From: Phylloscopus collybita
Taxonomy: Eukaryota; Chordata; Aves; Passeriformes; Phylloscopidae
Assembly (NCBI GenBank): GCA_027886175.1
Contig: JAJNNQ010000024.1
Span: forward strand, 8,974,001-9,038,000
Reading direction: 5' to 3'
DNA: 64,000 nucleotides
Below the pieces are notes generated by a model. That model was not told the origin of the DNA, searched no databases, and saw only the letters and a program-made list of their open reading frames with translations. Below are positions 37,983-50,965 of this stretch, in pieces. Position numbers and translations under genes: made by a program. Numbering within the stretch: position 1 is the first letter of the stretch; each line of letters begins with the position of its first letter.

Positions 37983-40900
37983 CAAACATTTATCATTCCC
38001 TGAGATAAGATCTTGTTTGTTGAAACTGTTCAAACAGAGAAGAAACTGAAACTTATCTCGGGCTTTCTGTAGTTCATACTGGATTTTTATAAGAGAAGAC
38101 AAGCAACACCACACTTTGACTCATCAGCACTTCATCAACTACATCAGTTTCCTCCTTAGAGAGTCAAATTCCAAGACACCAAGCCACTGGGCGAAGTCGA
38201 CCTTTATTTGTTTGCTTTTCCAACGACCAAAGGGGAAAAAAAATAATTCAAGTGAAATTTCAAAGTAAAATTCTATTATATTGTCAAGGACTGTTAAACC
38301 CCACAAAAATATATTTTAATGTAGTCACAGTTTCTCAGATTTTATCAATTTCTATGAGCTCAAAAAGCAATTCTAAGAAGATATGCCTGCTTTTGTTCAG
38401 CTAGTCCTTCCTTTGCTCATACTCTGATAGAGATACCTCTTATCTAGAAAACAGTCTCTGGTTTTGTTTTTCTACTTTGTCTTCAACGTTCCACGGGAAT
38501 ATCACGGTCTGATCTTTGGGTTTTTTGGTTGCACTTTGTTCTGTATTGAGTTGACTGTGATTAAATGTTTGTTTACAGGTTCGCTTTATATTATGTACCT
38601 GTTCTTACAGTTAATCAACATATAATTAATCAAGTTTATTTCTAAATTACCTTGTTCTGTTTGTTTATTCTTCTTATTGAAGCCATGTCTAAAAATTTGT
38701 TAGGAGCTGGTGATTCAGTGGTGAAGAGTTCATCAAATTTCACATGCAGATAAGCCTATTCCCAAGGGCAATATTTGTTCCCTAAGCTGGATCTTCAGTG
38801 TAAAACATAATTACTAATAAGATTTACTCCCTAATTTTCATCAGAGCTCTCTACTGATATTCAGAGCCAATGATAGTGGTCTTATCACCCTCCCAAAAGG
38901 CTTTGCCTTTTGTTTAGGAGATTTCTTTTATCCTAAAAAGCTGAAGCAAATGCTAAATGCTGGCATAGCGACTATGCTTAAATTTCATTCAGCCATTTGG
39001 ATTTCTTTTTCAATAGTTAAATGTGCTTCTAAGAGCCATAAACTATAAGAAAATAAAAAAGTTGTAAAATTTGTCTTTTTCTGCAATTAGGGATCAGGGA
39101 CCTCTTAGCTTCCTAGAAAATTTTCCAGATCATGCTGCATGTAACAGGGCTAGCAACATAATAATTTGTGTTTCACTAAAACATTTTCGAGTACACTTTG
39201 TTTGAACAAGGATAACATTATAATTAATACTCAGATATGTAACTATTGCCAGGCAAATATGTTGTGTTTTGGTACAGTTGCACAGAGGCTCCAGTTTAGA
39301 AAGTCCCTGAGGCAGATGCTTATCTTTAGACTGATGAGGTCTGTTAACTTTGATAAAACTAAACTTTAAGCTCTAAGTGGTTTGCTGGACTGGGGCCATA
39401 GACTGTAATTGAGTTGGATTTTTTGTCTATAATCTTTCACCCATTTGTTAAAATTTTTGATGAATTTTGTTCTTTTGCGCAGAATTATCTTTGTTTAATG
39501 CTACTGGTTTCCTAATGTAATTATCATCCAGACTTCATTAATCATGTTTAAAGTACTTTCAGATATTCATGCATAATTTCTGCATGTTAATTTAACTTGG
39601 TTATTGGAATTTATTTAATGTCCTTAAGTACCACAGGATACACATCTGTGTGTATGTCCTGGTTAATGGACTGATCTGGTTCTCAAATGTTAAGCACATT
39701 TTTATTTGTAAGAGGCTTAACTATAATGACCAGAGTCACTTTTGGCAGTGTTTTGCATTATAACTGCAGTGCACATACTTCCCTCATAAGACAGGTCTAC
39801 TGAAATCCGAAGTTCAGAAAGTTTCCAAATTACACATAGAGGCTGTTCCCTTTTTACTGGGAACATCAGCTGGCATCAGAAGCTATTTCAGCAGTGATAT
39901 TAGTGAGAAACCAGGGAAAAGCAGTTCAAATAGAAGCTCACATTTGAAAATAGAATACATTAAAGGGTAGATAATATATTATTTATGCATATGGTTGTTT
40001 TTGTAAACAAAAAGATTTGTTATTGAGCTCTTCCTTCCTTTTTGACTTGTTTGTTTTATAATCATTTTATTGTTCCTTTCAGCTGGAATGTCTAAGTTTT
40101 CAGGCAAGGATCACATCAGATATATGTGTGCTTATAGAGTATCTATTACAATGATTTCACAATGATTCTAGTTAAAAATTACAATACCTTCCTTTAAACA
40201 AATAATTATAATCACATAGGGAAATAAATAATATTTACCAGTCTTAGGAGACAAGAGCATCCTGACAATTACTGCTGCTTCAAATAGATCATAATAGGCA
40301 TGATCCTTTCCCAATAAATTAATAAATTATTAATGGTTTTAATTATTAAAATTATTAATAACATTAAATTTATGGTACACGTAAAATCACTAACAACTGA
40401 GCATTTATTAAAAAGTTTGTGGTCATATACCTTGAAATAGATTTTATTTCATTCTTTTTGAGTTGAAGATTTCCAGAGTTTTAGAATATTTAAACAATTC
40501 AATTGTCAGATTTTACTTCTGTTGGTTTTGATCATATAATGTAGTTCAGTTGTTTTCTGTGTAATGTATTCCTTCTAAATTTTCATTGGCCCTTTAATTC
40601 CTCTGCCAGGGTACTTGGCCCTGGTCCATACCCTTGCTGGTTCACACTACTACAGATTAATGTGATAACTATACCTAATGATGAGTGATTAAAAATGTCT
40701 TTTTAGGAACAGCAAATACGCTCCTAAATTGTCCTTTCAACGCCCTTTAAACATTTGTTAGATTCTGCATATTTTCTGTGCTTCAGTGAGAGAGAAAAAT
40801 GAGGAAAAAGGTGAGCAAATTTCCTCTTTACACATTGGAGGAAAGGCAAACTCATTGGCCCAGTGGCAAAGGAACTTAAGGGGATTGTGAAATTTAATAA

Positions 40901-43900
40901 AATAGATTGTTCATAGGCTTCTTGTAGCTATGAATACTTCCTGTTTCATTACTTATCTTCAAAAAAAAAAAGCAAACAACAAACTGCTTATTTGAATTAC
41001 TTTTTTCCCTAAGATGATTGAATGGGAGGAAAACTGTGCAGCATTATGGTAGGCAAGTACTTCTACTCAGATGGGAGTATATTCATTTAATAATATTTTT
41101 GATAATACATTTTCAAGCATTTTAATTATAAAGGGTAGGATTTGACCCATGTCATGTCTGTACATTTAGATATAAAATGCCAAAGTAGAAGAGACACTTT
41201 ATTGTTGCTTATAGTTCTCTTGAGTTATGACTGTGTCTGGGTGAATGGTTCATCCCATCAAATCTGAACCTAACTAATAAAAACAAGATCGTTTTTGTTC
41301 AGCAAATGCTTGTGCCTTGGTATGTATTAGATTCAGGCTTAACTCTGCTGAACTTTTCACCTCCCCTTCATCATTAATCAATTTAGTGACAGCATAAATG
41401 GATGAGCAACTTTTTTATGACACTTGTATCATGCTTTTAATAGCAGAGATGAAATGTTTCAGTGGGATGCTTTCTGGAAAACGTGCTGCTCTGTATCTTC
41501 TATCTTCATTGTATTTTATGCATTTAAGGGTGTATGGTCAAACCCAAATAATAGGATACTTAACTGTCTGTCCCCATAAATCAACATTAAAGACACTTCA
41601 TGTCCAGTTTGCTTATGGAAGAAAGCTGTTGTTGTTAGCTACAAAGGCAGAAACTACCAGCAGATTGTATATAGTGCATAAAACCTTAGAATTTCTTTTT
41701 GTGTCAGTTCCTACTGGTTTGGGGTGAGGATGTAAATGGTTGATCTGATTCACAGTTCAAGATCAGCACTGCTTTATTAATTGTTGGGTGTGCAGTTATT
41801 ATTATATGAATTTAGGTTTGCTCCACTTGTTTAAGTATATATATAACCTTGCAGAGCTAAAATATAACATTTCTTTTCAAAAAAGCTTCATCTTTTTGCT
41901 TGCTTGAAGCTAGAAGTGTTTTTTTCTTTGTGTGTGCAGATGCGTGCACCTGGCTGTGTGATAGGGACAGAGAACATGGTGGCAAGCAGAGTGTTAATTT
42001 TGGGAAAAAGTCTAAAAACTTTTTCAAAGAGCAATAGAGGTGTTGTCCCCCCCACAAAAAACAGGCAGGAGCATTATATACCACCATGGCTTTGTTAAGT
42101 TTGTACTGAAATTATTATGGCTCCTGTAAGATAAAACCAAGGAAATGGAATTAGGGAAAAATATGGGGCTTTTGGAGGAAAGGAGTAATTGATCATTATT
42201 TTAAATAAAGATTATGTGAATTGGATGATATCTTGAATGTTAAAATAGGATCTCAGTTTCAAGCAGAGCATTCACAGCATTCACGGTAATGGTAGTTGGG
42301 AAACGCTGCAGCCTGGAAGTGTCCCTAAATCAAACATTAATTATATTTGATAACAAGGTCCTAGCATTACCTCTTCTGTATTTTAAATAGAGGAGAAATC
42401 CTTTTCACTTAGATCCTTTTCTTCCAGCCAGGCCAAATCAAGTAGACTCAAGTAAACATCATGTGTCTATTGCAGAACTAAATTATACAGCATCTAGTGA
42501 GATGAGTGTAACAGTTGAAATTAAAACTACTGAAACCTCTTAGGTCCTTGTCGAATCGCTCATTCAAATAGTGTTCTGTTCATTACATAGAAAACACATA
42601 ATGATGCAACAGAAACACTTTGTTTGCATTTGTTCAGGCTCATCTATACAATTAATTTTTGACATAGCTACCCAAGAGTGACAATCCCAACTGCGCACTC
42701 ATAAAATCTTTGTGCCAGACCATGTGATCAGCTACTCTTTCTGAAATGCTCATATAAACCAGTAATTCTCCTAAAGGACAGAAATGTGGCAAATTTGAAG
42801 GGTGATTAAAATTACTGGTAGTACCAAATACTCATGGTTTTATAGATACATGCTGAATTCACTGCTTAGCTTTGAAGACAGCAATTAATTTTATAGTGGT
42901 CTCTCCCAGTCAGCTCATTCCAAAAGTACCTGAGCAATTTAGAAATACCACTGAAATTATATTCAGATGACTCTAATAAGGTAAAAGAGAGGCATTATCC
43001 TGATTTGTAAATGAGGAACTGAGATGCTGAGAGGATTAGATCAGAAGTGCCTACTTTGTGTCTTCCCCTTGAAGCCAATTTTTGTACCTGCTGAAGAATT
43101 AAGAGCTCAGATCTCCTTGTGTTCAGTTGCAGCTGTGAGTGCAGGTGTTACATAGGTATGTAAAATTCAGTGTGAGCAATGGAGAAGAGTATGTGCATCT
43201 TTTTTGTGCAGATATAAAATTCCTGTGGCCTATCCATTGCTAAAAGGTGTTGTCAGAACAGCAAAGATGCTGCTGGGTTCTGAAGGTTGTCAGCGATCTC
43301 AATGAAGGTATGGACATAATCTGTAAAATCTGAAATATTCAGAAATCATTTTAATAGTTATTAGAAATATGCATGAGTGTATAGAGTTATAAAATATTAT
43401 AAAAGTAATATTACAAAATTAATAAATAAAATAATTATTTGTTTAAATCAAAATAACAAGTTAAATGTCTGCAACAAAGGGAAAAAAGATATTTTTCGTT
43501 CTTATCCTCTGAAGGAAACAGCATCTGGTGCTGCCAATAAGCTAAAAACCTGAATACCTGAGTTCAGTTCTGAGAGAACAGGTTTGTCTTTTTTCTGTGA
43601 AATATATTGTTTTCATGGTTTACCAATGAAGGGATCACTCCTACGGTGGTATTATTATTGTAAGCATTTATTTCAATAAGATTTTTGGTTAGAAAAAGGT
43701 GTGATATGTTACTTTCTCCTCCATTTTTAAGTTCAGACTCACAAAAGAAGAAGAGAGGCAAAATGAAACACATTAAGCATGGTGTTGCCAAGGCAACAAG
43801 TACCTGAGCCTCCAATGTGAAGTGTGACTGAAATGCCTATGATGCCATGGCATAGGGACATGTGGTCTCTCACTTAGAATTAAAATCAACTCCCTTTAAA

Positions 43901-44204
43901 ATTAAATTGAATTAAAAGCTACACTCTTAATACCTGTGAGTATTAAGACAGTTTAGTCTCCAGCCAGCAGACCATGGAAAGAGGAATTGATTTCAGGCAT
44001 ACTGGCAAATATTATACTCATCTGCGGACAAATGTTTGATCTAAGTTTTAAGGTGTTCTGAGAAAGACAGCACCTCTTGTGCTTTGTTTTGGCTTGGGAA
44101 AACTGTTTATGGGAAAATATTGATAACAACTAGGAAAAGGAACTATTTTTCTGAACTGAGAATTCAGGAAATGTGTGTAGACCTTCTGTTCAGTAATAAT
44201 TAGA
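37983..44204. other. Unique AT-rich non-coding DNA
   Basis: About 6.2 kb with no recognised gene or transposon. Very AT-rich, self-complementary sequence with repeated ATTAATAA motifs lies at about 40315-40375. A 109-codon + strand frame at 41398-41727 has no splice or domain support and is most likely chance. Confidence 0.5.
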
Positions 44205-44262
44205 AACATAGAATCATTTAGGTTGTAAAACATCTTTAAGGTCATTGAGTCCAACCATAGAT
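44205..44262 (-). mobile_element. Short CR1 LINE 3' tail, antisense
   Basis: The + strand reads 'acatagaatcatttaggttg' and 'catctttaaggtcattgagtccaacca'. This is the reverse complement of the terminal octamers and first 3' UTR bases of an avian CR1. Only about 58 bases are recognisable, a very short 5'-truncated insertion or remnant. Confidence 0.75.
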
Positions 44263-45472
44263 GAAAATATCAGAGTTCCCAGGTGAATGTTATCTTTTCT
44301 GATTTCTCTCTACAAGGTTGTTTTCTGCACTAATGCTGCATCATAACTGATTTATAGAATCATTTTTACACTCAGGGTGGGCTTTGTGAGGGTTTCCTGT
44401 CTACTCTGAAGCATGGTTGCATCACAGTTGATATTTGGGATTTATTTTCTTTTTTTCCCTTTTCACTTGGAAACTATAATAACATTTATTATTAAGATAA
44501 ATAGTTAAAGCTGAAAATATCACTCATATCCAACATTGCCTACCCAAAGCTTTAAAAAATCATGATATAGGCTGAGAAAAAAATATATTTGTTTTCCTTT
44601 CTATTTAAATTTTTTTCCATTTGATATTCAAATTTTTTTTCAGTCTCTTCAGACAAATTGAATAAATTGGGAGCTTGACAAAATCATGTGACTCCAGAAC
44701 CTGAGGATTTAAAGCTTTAATAAAATGCTGGGCAGTTTCAGCTAAATTCCTAGCAATGGGCCAGTTTTTGTCTTACTGTTCACTAAGACAGATCATGACT
44801 GGACCTTGTTCCATCACAAGAGATCCAGGTGTTAGTGTCACACATTCAGTAGTGGAATCAGTCTCAGAGCAAATATTACAGAGATCTAGACTGAATGGAA
44901 GCCTGTCCAAATCTCAGGAAAAAGCCAATGAGTACAGTCCCTAATTTTTTATTCAAGTTTTATCAAATTTAGGGTTGGAGAGCTCTATGTGTAAAGTGGG
45001 TTTTAAAATCTCTTCACACAGATCAAACCTTAGCAAGTGTTTTAGTCAAAATTAAAACATGAAAAAGCAGTTACTTTTTGAAGAATTTCTTCTCTAAATT
45101 GGCTGAGTAAAGTCTATCCTATAATAGTAATTGTTGTTTTAGGATAATATTTAAAGAACAAAGCTTGAGGAAAGAAAATCTGATCTGCCACAGTGTATTT
45201 TACTTGCAGAGCTGTGTTTGCTATCCAGCATGAGAGAGTAGCTATAAGAGAGTAACTTTAATTTTGCCTGTAGGTTATTTTGTGTAAGAGAATTTACCTA
45301 ATGATTGTTCTACTGAAGAAGGAAAAAGGACAGGAGAAATTCCAAACTAATATTAGTTGATAAGCAAAAATCAGAACTGGTTTGAGATTCATTTTGTTGT
45401 GAAAAGATCAATTCAGTCATCATTTGCTATCCTATAGAATATTAGTTTCTAAACCCTTCAGTAGCTGGGAAA
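44263..45472. other. Unique non-coding DNA
   Basis: No recognised gene or repeat. Frames are short. Confidence 0.45.
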
Positions 45473-46540
45473 GAATCACAGAATTTCTAGGTTGGAAGAG
45501 ACCTTCAAGATCACTGAGTCCAACCCACCCCTAACACCTCAACTAAACCATGACACCAGTGTCACATCCAGTCTTTTTTTAAACACATCCAGGGATGGTG
45601 ACTCCACCACTTCCCCAGGCAGGCCATTCCAATACTTTATCACTCGTTCCGTAAAAAAACTTCTCCCTAACATCCAACCAAAATTTCCCTTGGTGCAGCT
45701 TAAGGCTGTGTCCTCTCCTTCTGTCAGTTGCTGCCTGGAGAAAGAGACCAACCCCCAGCTGGCTACAACCACCCTTCAGGAAGTTGTAGAGAGTGATCGG
45801 GTCACCTCTGAGTCTCCTTTTCTCCAGGCTAAACAACCCCAGCTCCCTCAGTCGTTCCTCACAGGGTTTGTGTTCCACGCACCTCACCAGCCTCGTTGCC
45901 TCCTCTGGACACGCCCAAGCGTTTCAACTTCCTTAACTGAGGGGCCCAGAGCTGGACACAGCACTCCAGGTGTGGCCTCACCAGTGCTGAGTACAGGGGA
46001 AGAGTGACCTCCCTGCTCCTGCTGGCCACACCATTCCTGATCCAGGCCAGGATGCCATTGGCCTTCTTGGCCATCAGGGCACACTGCTGGCTCATGTTTA
46101 GGTGGCTGTCACCAGCACCCCCAGGTCCCTTTTCACCTGGGCTTGTTCAGCCACACTGTCCCCAGTCTGTAACACTGCAGGGGGTTATTGTGGCCAAAAT
46201 GCAGGACTCAGAACCTGGCCTTATTAAACTTCATCTTATTGGATTCTGCCCATCCATCCAACCATTCCAGGTCTCTCTGCAGAGCCCTCCTACTTTCCAA
46301 CAGATCGACACACGCTCCCAGCTTAGTGTTGTCTGCAAATTTACTGATGGAGGACTCAATATCCTCATCCATATCATCAATAAAAATATTGAACAGAGCT
46401 GGCCCCAGCACAGACCCTTGAGGGACACCACTGGTGCCTGGCTGCCAGCTGGATGCAGCACCATTCACCACCACTCTCTGGGCTTGGCCATCCAGCCAGT
46501 TCCTAACCCAGCAGAGAGTGCTCCTATCCAAACCTCAGGA
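45473..46540 (-). mobile_element. CR1 LINE, 5'-truncated, broken RT and 3' UTR
   Basis: This is the best preserved LINE here. On the minus strand 46531-46208 encodes the RT palm region, with [17 protein letters not shown] and then [12 protein letters not shown] replaces the catalytic FADD, so one metal-binding Asp is lost. The frame stops soon after KFNKARF. Homology then continues in other frames: [18 protein letters not shown] near 46095, [16 protein letters not shown] near 45840, and [18 protein letters not shown] near 45620. The element ends at 45473 with 'aatcacagaat', the reverse of the CR1 tail. At least two frameshifts, internal stops and the missing 5' part make it inactive. It looks closest to the J/X-type avian CR1 groups, though this is from memory. 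The small ORFs on both strands here are shadows of this element. Confidence 0.92.
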
Positions 46541-48354
46541 GTAATAACCACAGATTAAGTCACAGCTTCTTTGCAATCAGAGACGTATTATGAGTAGAAT
46601 TTGGTTTGAATGGGTGGATGTGCTGAGAGAAAGAATCTTCATAGTGACAGACACCTTTTTAGACAACCATGTTGATATTATGCTTGGGATTTTGAACAAA
46701 ACCAGTGTTTAAAAATATTTTTAGGTATAAACAAATGTGTGCATTTGTCTAATGTACTTTTATGTGTGTATTGGTAGACATAAGGGTATCTTGTTTCTCT
46801 ACATACATCCAAGTCCAGCATCATCTCTTCTAGAGGAGGTTGTGTTTGCTTGGGGTTCTTTGTAAGAAGCCCAAACATTCTACCTCAAGTGTTTTTTATC
46901 TTAGGAATTATTTTTACTCTTAGTGCTTTATGGTGGAGAATACTCAAAGTATTTGGAGTGGGCAAAACATTCTTTGTTGGACCTTACATATGGACTGCTT
47001 GTTTTGTGCAAGAGACTTTTTCTTTCATCCATAATACCTTCTAGTGCCCATGTAGATATTTGGTATAAACAATAATAATTCCTCAGAAGTTTAAAGTTCA
47101 AACTCATCAACATTGGGATAATATGTAATAATATAAGTGTAATTCTTTCTAAGAATAAATACCTTATTATAATAACTAGATAGAATTTTCTGTTATAAAC
47201 GGAACAGTTATTTTCTAGTGAGAATCACTTTGACTACTCTTTGGAAAACTTTGCACAATCCTTTGAATTCTTAAACTGATCTCAGTGCTTTAACCCTAAT
47301 CCACTCTAGGAAACTGAGGAGACAAAAGGAGATTAACTACCCTACTTCAATGACACTCCTTCCTGCCTCTGATTTGTTCCTAGCTAGCATAGGGCATATG
47401 GGTGTTATGCCCCAAATCAGAGTTGATTGCAGTAGTGAAGGAGATGCTCCTGCTTTTCTTGAGGTGAAACTGCTTCTTTAAGCAGTTTTCTCCAACAGTT
47501 CGTTTACCAGACTTCATCCTATACCGTAAAACTGTGTTTGAAATTTAGCTCATTATTGTGCTTAAAGAACAGGATACATTTTCATCCTTCTTAGTAATAA
47601 GCTCTGGATATTATCACATGAAAAGGGGAAAACTTGATTTTCGCTTTACCATATGTAATAGTCCTGGAAATATATGGTATAAATACATAAACCTCATCAA
47701 TAATACTTTTGAGTAGGTCTTTCACTAGCAATTAAAAACCAAAAAGCAATCCCCACCAAATAAATAAAAATGAAACATGCACAGGTGGCAGTAAATCTTC
47801 TTTCCACACTGGAGTAATTGACAATTTGCAGGAATTTTTTTTCCTGTGTGAAGCCTTCAAGACAGGCAATTCCTTGGCGTATTGCAGGAGCATGCAGTAC
47901 AGATGTAGGGGAAAGCTAGGTGTCACTCAGTAAGGGATCCTGTTGGTGTGATTGACACATAAAGCAAATTTTTTTGCCATCCCAATGTGTGCTTTCTCGT
48001 GGAGGGACATCTCTGAGACAAACCATTGGAGTAAACCCTTTCTGTTGTCATTTGGTGGGATTTTTATTTTAATGAAAGCAATCGGTCTTGTGTGCAAATA
48101 CCAGCCTTTGCTGTTTGATATGCGCAGAAATCCAATCAGATGCTTAATTAGATCTTAACATGAGTTCCAAACAGCTGGCTAATTCCCTTGTTTCTGATTA
48201 AAGAGATTACAAAAATAAAATTTAACATTGCATTTACATACAGCTCTAAAAGGAAACACTCACCCATAAGTTTTAGTCATTTAGGAAATTCGTGTCTGTT
48301 CAATGCTAGGGATCAAAGATTTTAGCATGATGAGTTGCAGAATGGCAAGAGATT
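46541..48354. other. Unique non-coding DNA
   Basis: No recognised gene or transposon. Confidence 0.5.
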
Positions 48355-48390
48355 AAAAAAAAAAAAAAGAAGAAGAAGAAAAGAAGAAGA
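48355..48390. repeat. Poly-A followed by (GAA)n
   Basis: Fourteen A, then a short interrupted GAA array of about seven units. Confidence 0.85.
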
Positions 48391-49998
48391 GCTGGAAAAT
48401 GGAATTTGTCAAGTGTTCTGCTTGTTGATTATGGCAGGATTTAACTTGAAGGTGTGAGTCCATAGATGTATGCAGGAAGTATTTTGTTTCGTTCTTCTTC
48501 TTTGTGAAAACAGGGAAATTAAGTTTGTTCACTAAACCATCACTTCCTGCGAGCTCAGAAGATTATTTTTCAAACAGGAGTGTTCTGAACATATGCACTA
48601 ATTTGTTTAAAGTTGATTTATTAACTGTCAGAAAATAAGGTAGAATTTCATTTGTTTTCTGTCTAGTTTAATCTTTGAGTGGTTTCTTTTTTAATAATTT
48701 TAAATTCCGTTTTTAATCAGAATTATAGTTATTCTAATGTCAGACAGTGTTTGACATTTACATATGTCTTGAGTAGTGATAATATAAGGCTTCTCTGCCA
48801 TAGTAACAGATAAAATCCTTTTAGCTGGAATTGTTGTATCAGTGTATGCACCAGTGGTGAAGCCAATCTAGATAACTGCTATAAGAGAGTAGAAAATAGA
48901 TTCCTAACGTTGTCATTTAGGACTAATTGAGATTCATTTAAACACGTTAAAAGAGCTATTGTTTTACACAGAAAATTCATATGGAAACCTTTCTGTGATG
49001 TTTAAGTAAGAAATGTGTTGATTATGTAGAAATGGGAATCATGGGAGCAATGGAAAGTGGTAAGCAGCTAAATGAACTGTATGCATGACTTGCTGACACA
49101 CAGGTGTGAAGAAATACCTCCCTTTTCTGGCAATAAAAAACTGAGAAATTGGAGAGCTTCTGGGACTATTCACACTTTAAAAAATCAAATAGGACAAATT
49201 CAAATCTGCTGAAAAAAGTGGAGTATAAAGTGAACAAGAGGCTATTAAAAACATGTGAGTTTTTCCTATTTAGAGGAGTGATGAGTGACAGATATTGCAC
49301 CCACGTTTTACAGAGGTCTGTGTTTGAACCAAAGGGCTGCAGGCCTCCAAACCATGTATGTCAGCCTCAGCTATTAGTGCAAGGGAAAACCTGGGAAACA
49401 ACTCCATGACAATCCTCAGCTTAAAAGGCTGTGTGAAAAAGAACAACTGTCCCTTCTTGATCTGTTGAATCTTTACAAACACATCAATAAATGAGCATAT
49501 TAAGAAGATCATAACTGACATTTTGTTTAGACTCTGCCGAGACTTTGAAGAGATCTCTTGCAACACTTAACAAAAATATTGAATAGTCATGGGATGCAAG
49601 CTGTTAAGTGTTGTGTTGGATCACAATAAAAACTGACTTAGATACAGAAGATGAAAATTGAGAACAAATGACCAGATTTTGCTGTCAACCCCCTGCACCC
49701 CCAATAAGCAAACACACTAAATAAAAAGAGAGATGTATTTTAGAGCTTCTGAATTATCCCATGAAAAAACAATGTACCAGATCAGGCTAAAGGGCCAACT
49801 TGGGATTTTTATGACCAGCACCTTAAAGAAGAACTGTTCAAAGATGGTATTTTGCTTCACATGCAGATGAGGGAATCTCAGCTGAATGATTGTACTGAAT
49901 AATGGTGTTTAATAGTTCTTAAAAGCTTTTACTTACACTAAGTGATCAGATCACACTGGACTGCATTAATGTCAAGAATCCACTTCTCTCTGGCCAGT
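48391..49998. other. Unique non-coding DNA
   Basis: No recognised gene or transposon. Confidence 0.5.
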
Positions 49999-50108
49999 TT
50001 CTTTGTTTGTTTGTTTTGGTGGTTTGGGGATTGTTGTTTTTGTTTGGTTTTGTTTGTATGTTTGTTTGTTTGGGGTTTTTTGGGGGGTTTGTGGTTTTGT
50101 TGTTTTTT
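49999..50108. repeat. G/T-rich low-complexity tract
   Basis: (GTTT)n units grade into TGGTTT and GGGG runs (50072-50075, 50082-50087). On the minus strand it is A/C-rich. The small cysteine/phenylalanine-rich frames it creates are not genes. Confidence 0.85.
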
Positions 50109-50814
50109 TCCATATGAAGGGTTTGATATTCAACATCATATTTACTTATTTGACATTACCTGGTGTAGCTTGGGATTTGGATTTAGTACAGTGCTGCAAT
50201 AGTATTAGTAATCAAATATAAGTAGACTTCACAACTGAAATGCACATGTAAATGTAAATCCCAGTAAAATGGGTGGGTGCTCCCAGCAGCTGGGAAGGAG
50301 AACATGGGCTCAAACCACCACAAGCCCTTTGCTCTCTTCTAAATTCTGCTAGCTGTTCACTTCTGTAGCCTGTGCTGGGCTCCTTTGTCAGCCTGCACCT
50401 CACCAGCTGGTGTAGCCTAAAAGCTGCCCTCCAGACCTTTCTGTGCTGAGGGCAGCTCAGCTTCCATTGCATCAGGAGTGGGCAATCCCTTCCCACATCC
50501 CATCACGAGTGTCACAAACATAATGCCCATGTTCAACCCCTCAGAACTGCCTTCCACTGCAGGGAATTGCAGCTACAGTTTTTGTTTTTGATGTTCCCAA
50601 CGTTTTGTGGCAAGGAGGGCTGTCATTTAAGCAATGAAATGACTATATGAAAAAGAGTTTAATTTTGTTGATTATTAGGAAATAAATGTTCAAAGACATA
50701 AAAAGGAAAATATGCAGGAAATTATTTAAAAATAAATCAACAGCATGAAATAAATGGTCAAGTCTCAGAATCAAAACTACATGAAAAATCCTAGGCTACC
50801 TTGTCCCTCCTCAT
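50109..50814. other. Unique non-coding DNA, locally GC-richer
   Basis: 50270-50520 is richer in G+C than its surroundings and reads like an unrecognised old repeat. It shows no family signature I can name. Confidence 0.35.
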
Positions 50815-50965
50815 GCAAACTCTGCTGCCTGTCTCCCATCAATTTTGTTGCTCTTTCCTGTATTGTTTCTATTTGTGCTATACACTACCTTTGATTTTTA
50901 TGTAGTACCCAAGATGTGGACTCACTGTGGTTTTTATACTGGGGCATAATAATGCTAAGCACTGG
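50815..50965 (-). mobile_element. Possible very old CR1/L3-like fragment, antisense
   Basis: The + strand runs 'ttgttgctctttcctgtat', 'tttttatgtagtacccaaga', 'tgtggactcactg' and 'tactggggca' in the order of the reverse complement of CR1 late ORF2. The matching element text would be 'cctcgttgc..', 'agtg.ggcccagaactg', 'ggcctcacca' and 'gtacaggggca'. Identity is low and the match could be coincidental. Confidence 0.3.

Noticed and set aside
41398..41727. 109-codon + strand frame
   Set aside because: No flanking splice signals, no recognisable domain, AT-rich codon use as in the surrounding non-coding DNA.
45492..46558. Plus-strand open frames of 171 and 184 codons, the longest in the window
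   Set aside because: They lie exactly antisense to the CR1 LINE and are shadows of its ORF2.
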